A stretch of 15,877 nucleotides of DNA from an uncultured Parasphingopyxis sp. (GTDB lineage Bacteria; Pseudomonadota; Alphaproteobacteria; Sphingomonadales; Sphingomonadaceae). The notes beneath the pieces are model-generated. The model was given only the letters and a program-made list of their open reading frames with translations, was not told where the DNA came from and ran no database searches. The stretch spans positions 1-15,877 of the forward strand of contig CAJQMX010000272.1 of the NCBI GenBank assembly GCA_905479515.1, in the 5' to 3' direction. The position numbers were made by a program, and so were the translations under genes. Below, one piece after another: positions 5,811-11,990 of the stretch (position 1 is the stretch's first letter; the number at the start of each line of letters is the position of its first letter).

Positions 5811-8425
5811 TCATCAAAATCTGGCAATATCGCGATCAAATAAAAGATCTTGTAGGCGGAGCGGCAAAACAAGCGCGCAGCTTTGATATCGCGATAGGCT
5901 GCTCCTCATACATAATCGGGCTCGCTGCCTCGGGCGAGCACCATAATGCTTTTGTGACCGCAGAACGAGTTGGTGAATATGCAATAATGGACCCTGAAGG
6001 TAGGGGATCGCATCGTATAGTAGAGCGATACGCGGACAATCTGTCTTCAGATAAGGCCCAAGATCATGTCAGAGATATGGCCGTATATGCAGCTGGCGCA
6101 GGTCTCGACCGCCTTTGGCACATGACATGGAGTCATCGCAAAGGCGAAGCCGTTGATAGCGCATCAATGAGGCGTCAGCGAGCAACGATCTGCCGTATAA
6201 TGGGAATCGAAGAATGTCCGTCAGTAGGCGCATTTCACGGTGATACCCCAAACTCCCACGGTCATCATCTCTCTGTTTCTATCAATGCCGCAACTGGCGG
6301 CAATGTAAGTTTTGGATACGGCTGGTGGAAAGAAGCCGCACAAATCGCGATCGCTGTTTGTGAATATCAAGAGGGCCTCGGGCCCGAACCGAACAGGAGA
6401 TATGTGGCAGACGAAACCGGCGTCTATCATACCTTCTCAGACATAAAAATTGCAGACGCGCGCGGTTCAATAATCAAAAATGCTGATGGGAAGGTTGACC
6501 ATCAGCTCATTCATAGCATCCAGAGCCAGCATGAAATTATCTTTGATAACAACAAAGCGGGACCAAAAGACCTCGCCGGTGAAGAATGGCCTATGTCAAG
6601 AGTTGCGCACATTCTTGCAGCACCCCGGATACAAAATGCGAAAGACTGGCCTGATCTCCACAGTAGGCTGGCGCGAGTAGGACTTCGCTATGTTAAAGTT
6701 GGTAACACAGCTGTTCTTGAAACCGTGCCGCAAAATGGAAAGCAGAAATCTTTAAAAATTGCAGCAGGAAAGGCTTACTCGAACGCAGCGTTAGGCAAGC
6801 TGCAGGCCAAGTTCGGCACACCCTATGTTCCGCCTTGTCCAAGCCTAAAAATCAGGCCGTTCGTAATGCCGCGCTTCGACAAGCCAACCACCGATGCGAA
6901 AAAGGAAAACTCGGCGGCAAGATGGGACCTTTCCCAGGAAGCAAAAAAACTCACCTCTCACATGCAAACCGATAATCTTCATCGACAGGAAGATTATCGT
7001 GATGGCAAAAAGGGCGCAAATTACAATTATCTAGCAAGCAGGCAACGTCAAATGGCTGAAGAGGAGCTATCCGTTGCCAAGCAATTTGCTGTAGCCATCG
7101 GAGCGAGACGAGCCCGCCGCAAGCGATCGCCGGACACGGGCAAGCTGCTGCCAAAACCTACAATATCCACACAATTTTTGGCAATTATATGGAGCAGGTT
7201 CAAGCCAGATAATGGAAAGGTCAAAGCTGATATCAAGGGCAAGTTGGCAAAGCGATACCAGATTAAGAAGCGGCTTGGCCGGATTGAATATTACGAAGGT
7301 ATGCGGCTGATGTTCGTAGAGACTCAAAACATGATCGCCATCAGATCAACTGCGCGGCGAGCGCAGATTGATGCGCTTCGTCTTGCCGCAGCGAAACTTT
7401 CATCGGTTCGAATTTTTGGCAAACCTGCTGCAATTGCCAACACTGTATTTTTGGCCGCTGAACTTGGGCTGCAGCTCGAAGACCAGCAAAAGTCTTCCGG
7501 TGAAAAACACTGCGACAAGATTGAAAGGGAACGTCATCGCGGGATTCTAGAACGACACCGAATTTGGCTCGATTTGGTTCCAAAACTCAGGATTTATCGG
7601 GATAAAGAGCGAGCAGCCAAACAAAAGCGGCGCAAGCAAGCTGAGTTGTTCACAGATTCCAAAATTGAGACTTTAGGAATGCGCAATCAGATCGCGCGGG
7701 AGGCGGCACGAAACAAACAATTGAACGATCCATTGCCAGGAAGGGCCAGCCGAATATTAGACAATATGGATCGAAACACCTTGCTTCTGGCCTCTTCGCG
7801 GGGAACACGCGGCGGCTATCGCTATCTCGATGATCCTGCACTGTTTAATGCTTTTTCAAAAACTCCTGAGGCGTTGCTTTTATCGGAAACACAAATGCGG
7901 CTCGAAGCAATCGAGCATATACAAATGGAGCAACGAAAATGGTTTTGCGCCGCTATGCATTCAGATCGGATCATTGTTAAGGAGGGCAAGGTTGAAATTT
8001 CCAAACCAGAGGATCACTGGGTTATGGCGTTTTACGAGCAACAAAAAGATGATCCGACGTTCAACCGCTTAATAGCAGTATCTTACCTGCGGCCAGACCG
8101 CTTTAAGTTTGATACTGATATACCGCCGGAAATTGTTACATGGCGCTCCGCGCGCGCTACCAATAAACAACAAATGGCCGATTATATTGCCGATGAACTG
8201 CATCTGCGGGCAAGAACCGATAAGCGCGATCCTAAGAGCGGAGCCGAAGAATGCAGGCGGATATTTAATCTCATACCGTATGAAGCGCAGGCCTTGCGCG
8301 ATACGCCGGGACATTTTCTCAGCCAGTATAAAAACTGGTCCTTTCGTAAACCTGACGAGAGTGAAGCTCAGTGGGAGCGTAGACGTAAACTAATTATCCG
8401 TAACAATAATTCTTGGGGCCGCTGA
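5807..8425 (+). CDS. Relaxase, MOBP/VirD2-like
   Basis: An 872-residue DNA-strand transferase expected to nick oriT and stay bound to the 5' end during conjugal transfer. The N-terminal relaxase fold shows SSYIIG with Tyr35 as the likely nucleophile (as in the usual 'YLxG' motif I) and a clear metal motif GAFHGDTPNSHGHHLSVSIN (residues 141-160), that is H-x-D-T-x3-H-x-HH-x5-N, with His144, His151 and His153 as probable ligands. The remaining roughly 550 residues are very basic and helical, with no helicase or primase motifs that I can see, so the function of the C-terminal half is unknown. The ATG overlaps the MobC-like stop (ATGA). The gene is visibly richer in A/T than the genes after it, suggesting a different origin. 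No coupling protein or type IV secretion genes are in the window, which fits a mobilisable rather than self-transmissible element. Confidence 0.85.
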   Translation: MIIKIWQYRDQIKDLVGGAAKQARSFDIAIGCSSYIIGLAASGEHHNAFVTAERVGEYAIMDPEGRGSHRIVERYADNLSSDKAQDHVRDMAVYAAGAGLDRLWHMTWSHRKGEAVDSASMRRQRATICRIMGIEECPSVGAFHGDTPNSHGHHLSVSINAATGGNVSFGYGWWKEAAQIAIAVCEYQEGLGPEPNRRYVADETGVYHTFSDIKIADARGSIIKNADGKVDHQLIHSIQSQHEIIFDNNKAGPKDLAGEEWPMSRVAHILAAPRIQNAKDWPDLHSRLARVGLRYVKVGNTAVLETVPQNGKQKSLKIAAGKAYSNAALGKLQAKFGTPYVPPCPSLKIRPFVMPRFDKPTTDAKKENSAARWDLSQEAKKLTSHMQTDNLHRQEDYRDGKKGANYNYLASRQRQMAEEELSVAKQFAVAIGARRARRKRSPDTGKLLPKPTISTQFLAIIWSRFKPDNGKVKADIKGKLAKRYQIKKRLGRIEYYEGMRLMFVETQNMIAIRSTARRAQIDALRLAAAKLSSVRIFGKPAAIANTVFLAAELGLQLEDQQKSSGEKHCDKIERERHRGILERHRIWLDLVPKLRIYRDKERAAKQKRRKQAELFTDSKIETLGMRNQIAREAARNKQLNDPLPGRASRILDNMDRNTLLLASSRGTRGGYRYLDDPALFNAFSKTPEALLLSETQMRLEAIEHIQMEQRKWFCAAMHSDRIIVKEGKVEISKPEDHWVMAFYEQQKDDPTFNRLIAVSYLRPDRFKFDTDIPPEIVTWRSARATNKQQMADYIADELHLRARTDKRDPKSGAEECRRIFNLIPYEAQALRDTPGHFLSQYKNWSFRKPDESEAQWERRRKLIIRNNNSWGR

Positions 8426-8436
8426 CGCTTCAGCGG
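8419..8436 (+). repeat. Hairpin across the relaxase stop codon
   Basis: CCGCTGA (8419-8425) and TCAGCGG (8430-8436) form a perfect 7-bp stem with loop CGCT; the relaxase TGA stop is the end of the left arm. No T-run follows on the + strand (the next bases are purine-rich), so it is not a classical terminator. It may protect the mRNA 3' end or be part of the leader of the next gene. Confidence 0.6.
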
Positions 8437-8472
8437 ACATCTGTGTTGTAGAAGAAAAAATACATTGAAAGT

Positions 8473-8557
8473 GCTTTGCCGGTGAAGCCGGCAGGTGAGA
8501 GGAAAAAAGAGCAGTAGCGCTCGGCAAAGCCTCGCCGGTTTCCCAACAGGAGAAACC
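8473..8557 (+). promoter_or_regulatory. Structured leader of the DEDDh exonuclease gene with a sequestered RBS
   Basis: Three inverted repeats are nested here. GCTTTGCCG (8473-8481) pairs exactly with CGGCAAAGC (8522-8530). Inside it, TGCCGG (8477-8482) can instead pair locally with CCGGCA (8488-8493). Finally GGTTTC (8537-8542) pairs with GAAACC (8552-8557), extended by CC/GG across a bulged A, which buries the Shine-Dalgarno AGGAG (8548-8552) in a stem with loop AACA. The long-range and local stems share bases, so they exclude each other. This looks like a leader controlling translation of the exonuclease gene; the trigger is unknown. Confidence 0.55.
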
Positions 8558-8560
8558 AAA

Positions 8561-9451
8561 ATGAACATGTTACAAAACCAATCAGAGCTGGAGGAAATTT
8601 CCAGACGGCTTGACCGTGAAGAAGGCTACCGCGTGCTGCGCGCCGTCCCGAAACGCTTTTCTCATATGCCGGAAGACGGCGTGCCGCCCGATGGCAGATG
8701 CATTGCAATTTTAGACACTGAAACTTCGGGACTAAACGTTCATGAAGACAAGCTGATCGAACTCGCGATTATGCTGGTGTGGGTGGATGATGACGGAGAG
8801 GTCAGCGGGCACATGGGGCCGGTAAGTTGGCTGCAAGATCCCGGAATAGAACTGGAACCGGAGATCACGTTGATCACCGGCCTTGCCAATCATCATTTGG
8901 CCCACAAGCAGATTGATGATGCAGCAGCATTGGGCTTCCTCGATCGAGCGGATCTGCTGGTCGCCCAGAACGCAAAATTTGATTTGGCTTGGATCGAGCA
9001 GCGCTATCCAAAACTGAAAGGCAAGGCCTGGGCTTGTTCCTGCAGCGAGATCGACTGGTTGAAGCTTGGCTACGAAGGACGCTCGCAACAACATCTGCTG
9101 GCTCAGCATGGCTGGTTTACCAATGCCCATAGGGCTGAGGCAGACGTCTGGTCATTGTTCTGGTTGCTGCAGCAGCGTCAGCGGGGGCCAGGCGACAGTC
9201 CGGTCCAGAGCCATCTGCAGCGTCTGCTGCAAGCTGCCGAGACGCCGACCGTGCTCGTTGAAGCGTTGCGCGCGCCATATTCTGCAAAGGATAAGCTCAA
9301 GGCTCGAGGTTATCGGTGGGATGCTGGGCGCCGCATCTGGTGCAAAGAAATGGCAGAGGAAAAGCTGGCTGTTGAACGCAGCTGGTTCCGAACCGAGGGA
9401 CTTCCACTGTTCGGAGCTAAAACGATGACCGCAACTGAGCGTCACCGGTAA
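8561..9451 (+). CDS. DnaQ-like 3'-5' exonuclease (DEDDh) with small C-terminal module
   Basis: A 296-residue protein. All DEDDh exonuclease motifs are present: ExoI LDTETSG (Asp52, Glu54), ExoII AQNAKFD (Asn137, Asp141), and ExoIII HRAEAD (His190, Asp195), so it should be an active metal-dependent 3'-5' exonuclease related to the proofreading subunit of DNA polymerase III. A C-terminal module (about 238-275) reads AKDKLKARGYRWDAGRRIW, like the small 'ARWD...W' domain often attached to plasmid and phage DNA-processing proteins. The frame is open back to a GTG at 8495, but the ATG at 8561 has AGGAG with 8 nt spacing and is preferred. It opens a cluster of five rightward genes and follows the relaxase by 135 nt. 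Role in element maintenance or establishment is inferred. Confidence 0.88.
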   Translation: MNMLQNQSELEEISRRLDREEGYRVLRAVPKRFSHMPEDGVPPDGRCIAILDTETSGLNVHEDKLIELAIMLVWVDDDGEVSGHMGPVSWLQDPGIELEPEITLITGLANHHLAHKQIDDAAALGFLDRADLLVAQNAKFDLAWIEQRYPKLKGKAWACSCSEIDWLKLGYEGRSQQHLLAQHGWFTNAHRAEADVWSLFWLLQQRQRGPGDSPVQSHLQRLLQAAETPTVLVEALRAPYSAKDKLKARGYRWDAGRRIWCKEMAEEKLAVERSWFRTEGLPLFGAKTMTATERHR

Positions 9452-9479
9452 AAATTAATCACAAGCCTCAACAACCACG

Positions 9480-9504
9480 GCCTGCCTTTCGGCGGGCTTT
9501 TTTT
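9480..9504 (+). terminator. Intrinsic terminator directly in front of the next gene
   Basis: GCCTGCC (9480-9486), loop TTTC, GGCGGGC (9491-9497) forms a 7-bp stem with one G-U pair, followed at once by seven T. It is a textbook rho-independent terminator for the exonuclease gene, but the next start codon comes only 17 nt after the T-run, leaving no room for a promoter between them. Confidence 0.88.
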
Positions 9505-9521
9505 ATGAAAGAAATATACTC

Positions 9522-10364
9522 ATGACCAACCCAACAGAAATTGAACGACAGCTGTCACGCGAAGCCAATCTATTTGCAGCGCGCGGCAGTGCAGCCCATC
9601 ACGACAGAACCCGCACCTATATCGTTGCTGACTTTGAATATGGCTATGACCGGGACCGCCATAACGGATATGGCGTAGCTGAAGGCAAAGACGCCGAGGA
9701 AAAGATACGTTGGCCGTTTCACCGCGTGGCGGCGGCATCTTGGTGCGTGATGCGCTTCAAGCGGGGTTCGGATATTCCCGAGATCCAAGGTCCGATTGTT
9801 CTCTCTGCCAATGACCACAGCGAAAAGGAAATGGTCTCTGTTTTCTTTGATGCCTTGGACCAGGAACCAGGCGCTGTGCTGGTGACATGGGGCGGGGAGC
9901 ATAAGGATCTGGCCGTTCTGCGCCGAACCGCTGGTGAGCTTGATCTGATCATGCCCGGGCAGCTGCGCGAACTCTCGCCAGTCTCTGACCGTAGGATCGA
10001 TCTATGCGGCGCCGTCTCGATCCGCGCGGAATCGGTTCATCTTCCGGAATATGCAGCAGCTTGCTCGATACCGGCAAAGCCGTCGCCATCCAAAACCATC
10101 GGCGAGCTGGTCGAGAAGGGGATGTGGGGGGATGTCGAGGAGCAGGTGCTGGCTGACGTCATGACGACAGCGATCATCATGTTGCGCCATCTCAAATCCC
10201 ACGGGCTGATCCGCTGCGCCATTCCAGCATGCAGTTTGGCGCTGGCAAATGCAGCGACGAGCGCGAACCCGGAGAGCGAGTTTCTGAGGCGAACGTTCAA
10301 GCCCTGGGCTCAGCTCAAAGATAGCACAGCCAATTATACCTGTCCGATCTACCGGGCAGCGTAG
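9522..10364 (+). CDS. PolB-type 3'-5' exonuclease relative with eroded catalytic motifs
   Basis: A 280-residue protein with the layout of the predicted PolB-like exonuclease family: ExoI ADFEYGYD (Asp37, Glu39), a segment LVTWGGEHKDLAVL (Asp129) where the usual 'NG..FD' would be, IDLCGAV (Asp160), and a helical end GDVEEQVLADVMTTA (Asp212). The acidic residues persist, but the ExoII Asn is Gly and its Phe is Lys, and at the ExoIII position four before Asp212 there is Gln208 instead of Tyr (and Glu207 instead of His). Activity is therefore doubtful or altered. The start region has a weak AAAG Shine-Dalgarno; a 6-codon frame ATGAAAGAA... at 9505 ends with TGA overlapping this ATG. The gene sits immediately after a terminator. 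Likely cytoplasmic DNA-processing or DNA-end-binding role. Confidence 0.75.
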   Translation: MTNPTEIERQLSREANLFAARGSAAHHDRTRTYIVADFEYGYDRDRHNGYGVAEGKDAEEKIRWPFHRVAAASWCVMRFKRGSDIPEIQGPIVLSANDHSEKEMVSVFFDALDQEPGAVLVTWGGEHKDLAVLRRTAGELDLIMPGQLRELSPVSDRRIDLCGAVSIRAESVHLPEYAAACSIPAKPSPSKTIGELVEKGMWGDVEEQVLADVMTTAIIMLRHLKSHGLIRCAIPACSLALANAATSANPESEFLRRTFKPWAQLKDSTANYTCPIYRAA

Positions 10365-10402
10365 CTTCTATTCTACGCTCCATCACGAGCGTGGACATTT
10401 TT
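10358..10402 (+). terminator. Terminator-like hairpin with a competing upstream arm
   Basis: ACGCTC (10375-10380) and GAGCGT (10387-10392) form a 6-bp stem with loop CATCAC, followed after GGACA by five T. Overlapping it, AGCGTAG (10358-10364, containing the stop codon of the preceding gene) pairs perfectly with CTACGCT (10373-10379). The two stems share bases and cannot form together, which resembles a terminator/antiterminator pair. Confidence 0.5.
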
Positions 10403-10475
10403 AAAGTCGAGCCGGCGTGATCACGGGCAGCGCTCTATTGACGACTGGCTCTACCAATATCTTCTAACCAATCCT

Positions 10476-10510
10476 CAAGCGGGCGGCATCTCAGGATGAC
10501 CGCCCGCTTG
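10476..10510 (+). repeat. 11-bp perfect inverted repeat before the 192-aa gene
   Basis: CAAGCGGGCGG (10476-10486) and CCGCCCGCTTG (10500-10510) are exact reverse complements around a 13-nt loop. No T-run follows at once; a T5 occurs 14 nt later, directly before the ATG at 10530. A 12-bp sequence GCATCTCAGGAT (10486-10497, mostly in the loop) recurs as GCATTTCAGGAT (10511-10522), where its AGGA serves as Shine-Dalgarno. Confidence 0.75.
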
Positions 10511-10529
10511 GCATTTCAGGATAATTTTT

Positions 10530-11108
10530 ATGAAACTTCCCATATATTCGGAACGGATCGTCACCTTCTCCGTCATCTACCATCCCTACCGCCGCAACAC
10601 CGAACGTTTCATTCGCGCCTTTGGTGCCTTTGAAGTCAATTTCCAGCCTGGTGATGACATATTGTTCACGCGCCATCATCATACATATCCAACAAAGACC
10701 CGAACCGCTCCTTTGCTGGAAATGACGAAGCTGCTCGATCAACAGACCGACTGCGTTTGCGCGGTTCTGGAAGCTCCGGGCGGGTCTCACCGGCCAAAAA
10801 CCAAAGCCGACTTTGCGAAAAATGTCCTTGATGCACTGCCGATCTTCAATCTGGGTCTCCACCGCAAGATCCATGTTCACCGGACAGAAGACCAATATGT
10901 CAGGGTCAGCGCCGAACTGTTTGGCATAACTTTGGCGTCCAAGATGGCCGGGCCGTCAGAAAAATCCCGGCGAGCAGCAGACCACGCTCAAGCGCTGTGG
11001 CTGTCCTGGGTGTTCAATTGCCTTGCTGAGGATCCGGATCAGGCGAACCTGGTTGCGGCCTTTCAGGCTTGGCGCTGCGTCGACGACCTGCGTCCCGTGA
11101 TATTTTAA
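10530..11108 (+). CDS. Unrecognised 192-aa protein of the exonuclease cluster
   Basis: No family recognised. The ATG at 10530 has AGGA 8 nt upstream. The protein is soluble, without signal peptide or membrane segment. Visible features are a beta-like N-terminus (ERIVTFSVIYHPY), an unusual HHH (49-51) in FTRHHHTYP, a mid segment CVCAVLEAP (75-83), and a C-terminal helix SRRAADHAQALWLSWVFNCL (146-165). The strand-then-acidic-helix order and the ADHAQAL end are faintly like a RuvC/RNase H-fold nuclease, where a late Asp in a helix completes the active site, but the catalytic Asp of the first strand is not evident, so I do not assign it. It lies between the PolB-like exonuclease and another unknown gene, each separated by structured leaders. 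Confidence 0.72.
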   Translation: MKLPIYSERIVTFSVIYHPYRRNTERFIRAFGAFEVNFQPGDDILFTRHHHTYPTKTRTAPLLEMTKLLDQQTDCVCAVLEAPGGSHRPKTKADFAKNVLDALPIFNLGLHRKIHVHRTEDQYVRVSAELFGITLASKMAGPSEKSRRAADHAQALWLSWVFNCLAEDPDQANLVAAFQAWRCVDDLRPVIF

Positions 11109-11183
11109 AGAACAGGCATTCGCGTAGCGGCCACTGACCTTCGGGGCAGCGTCTGCCGCGCGGCATCATCAATCAATAACAGC

Positions 11184-11205
11184 AGGAGCAGAAATCATGT
11201 AGTAA
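11184..11205 (+). promoter_or_regulatory. SD followed by a start-stop codon pair (AUG-UAG-UAA)
   Basis: A strong Shine-Dalgarno AGGAG (11184-11188) is spaced 8 nt from ATG (11197-11199), which is followed immediately by TAG and TAA. The signal has the same SD and spacing as the real start at 8561, so ribosomes should initiate here and stop at once. It lies 110 nt before the next gene and upstream of two hairpins, in a leader with no other gene. Confidence 0.6.
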
Positions 11206-11219
11206 ACTCACCAAGACCC

Positions 11220-11240
11220 TGCAGCGGGCAAAACGCTGCA
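11220..11240 (+). repeat. 7-bp perfect hairpin in the leader of the 226-aa gene
   Basis: TGCAGCG (11220-11226) and CGCTGCA (11234-11240) pair exactly around a 7-nt loop. It stands between the start-stop codon pair and the terminator-like hairpin, and no T-run follows. Confidence 0.6.
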
Positions 11241-11254
11241 CACATCATCAACCA

Positions 11255-11288
11255 AGTCGCTCGACATTTCGTCGTTGCGGCTTTTTTT
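11255..11288 (+). terminator. Second intrinsic terminator directly in front of a gene
   Basis: AGTCGC (11255-11260) pairs with GCGGCT (11277-11282, one G-U pair), and inside it CGAC (11262-11265) pairs with GTCG (11271-11274); seven T (11282-11288) follow. The next ATG is at 11309, 20 nt later. The sequence between T-run and ATG (AAAGGAAATATA) closely resembles that at the first such site (AAAGAAATATA before 9522). Confidence 0.8.
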
Positions 11289-11308
11289 ATATCTAAAGGA
11301 AATATATC

Positions 11309-11989
11309 ATGGCGAAGAAGCCAACCAATAATCGCGCGCCGACAAAGGCCGAGCCCAACAAGCCTTATAAAATCGCGGGCACTTCCATCGTCCCGGCCCA
11401 GCTATTCCATGTTCCCTCGCTTCAGCCAAGAAAGGAGGGGCCGTGGCGCGATGAACCCGATAAGCTTTCATGGACTGATAAAGCCACCGGTATGCCCTGC
11501 ATAATGCTCCGCGCCCGGCTTGGCACTTTATCAGGCTATGTCGCGGTAAACACCGAGCATCCTCTGTTCGGCTTCGACTACCGCGCTGTTCCAGCAGACC
11601 TTGGCATTCAGCCTCACGGCGGCCTGAACTACAGCGCGCCCTGCGATGAAGAAGCGGACGAACGCGTTTCTGTCTGCCATATTTCACAGCAGCCCCGGGA
11701 ACGGGTCCGCCATCCGCGCGGCAAGCAGGAGCATCCTCCATTCAGTGAAGAACTATGGTGGTTCGGGTTCGCCTGCGACAAATCCTACGATTTGGTTCCT
11801 GGCTGCTACCAAATCCATATGTCGGCTGAAAACGGGCAGACTTATCGCGGCGAGGATTACGTATTCACCCAGTGCACAAATCTCGCGCATCAGTTGGCTG
11901 CGGCTGGTGGCGAGATGGGTTCGGGCGTTCCCATCGATACGAGCAGCTTTACCGTGCCGCCTGTCGGTCTTGATGCAGGGGAGAAGTAA
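11309..11989 (+). CDS. Conserved phage/plasmid-type protein of unknown function, 226 aa
   Basis: The start has AAAGGAA about 9 nt upstream. The N-terminus (1-20) is basic and likely flexible. The order GYVAV (76-80), HPLFGFD (84-90), HGGLNYSA (103-110), WWFGFACDKSYDLVP (150-164) and YRGEDYVFTQCTNLAHQL (179-196) matches a small protein seen in phage and plasmid genomes with the pattern 'HGGLTY...WWFGFDCAHAGDL...YR...YV..E...LA.QL'; its role is not established to my knowledge. The family-typical DCAH appears here as ACDK, so the Asp/His residues of that motif are not kept. Two unrelated frames overlap it but lack this conservation. The stop is followed 1 nt later by the next gene, so these two form an operon. 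Confidence 0.82.
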   Translation: MAKKPTNNRAPTKAEPNKPYKIAGTSIVPAQLFHVPSLQPRKEGPWRDEPDKLSWTDKATGMPCIMLRARLGTLSGYVAVNTEHPLFGFDYRAVPADLGIQPHGGLNYSAPCDEEADERVSVCHISQQPRERVRHPRGKQEHPPFSEELWWFGFACDKSYDLVPGCYQIHMSAENGQTYRGEDYVFTQCTNLAHQLAAAGGEMGSGVPIDTSSFTVPPVGLDAGEK

Positions 11990-11990
11990 G

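Noticed and set aside
8495..8560. GTG start for the DEDDh exonuclease
   Set aside because: The 22 extra residues are not family-like and the ATG at 8561 has a better Shine-Dalgarno; kept only as a possible leader frame.
10530..11108. RuvC/RNase H-fold nuclease assignment for the 192-aa protein
   Set aside because: Only the late ADHAQAL helix is suggestive; the first-strand catalytic Asp is not identifiable, so the family was not claimed.
11646..11990. Upstream extension of the 272-aa gene
   Set aside because: It runs in another frame through the conserved part of the 226-aa gene; the ATG at 11991 with GGGGAG is the natural start.
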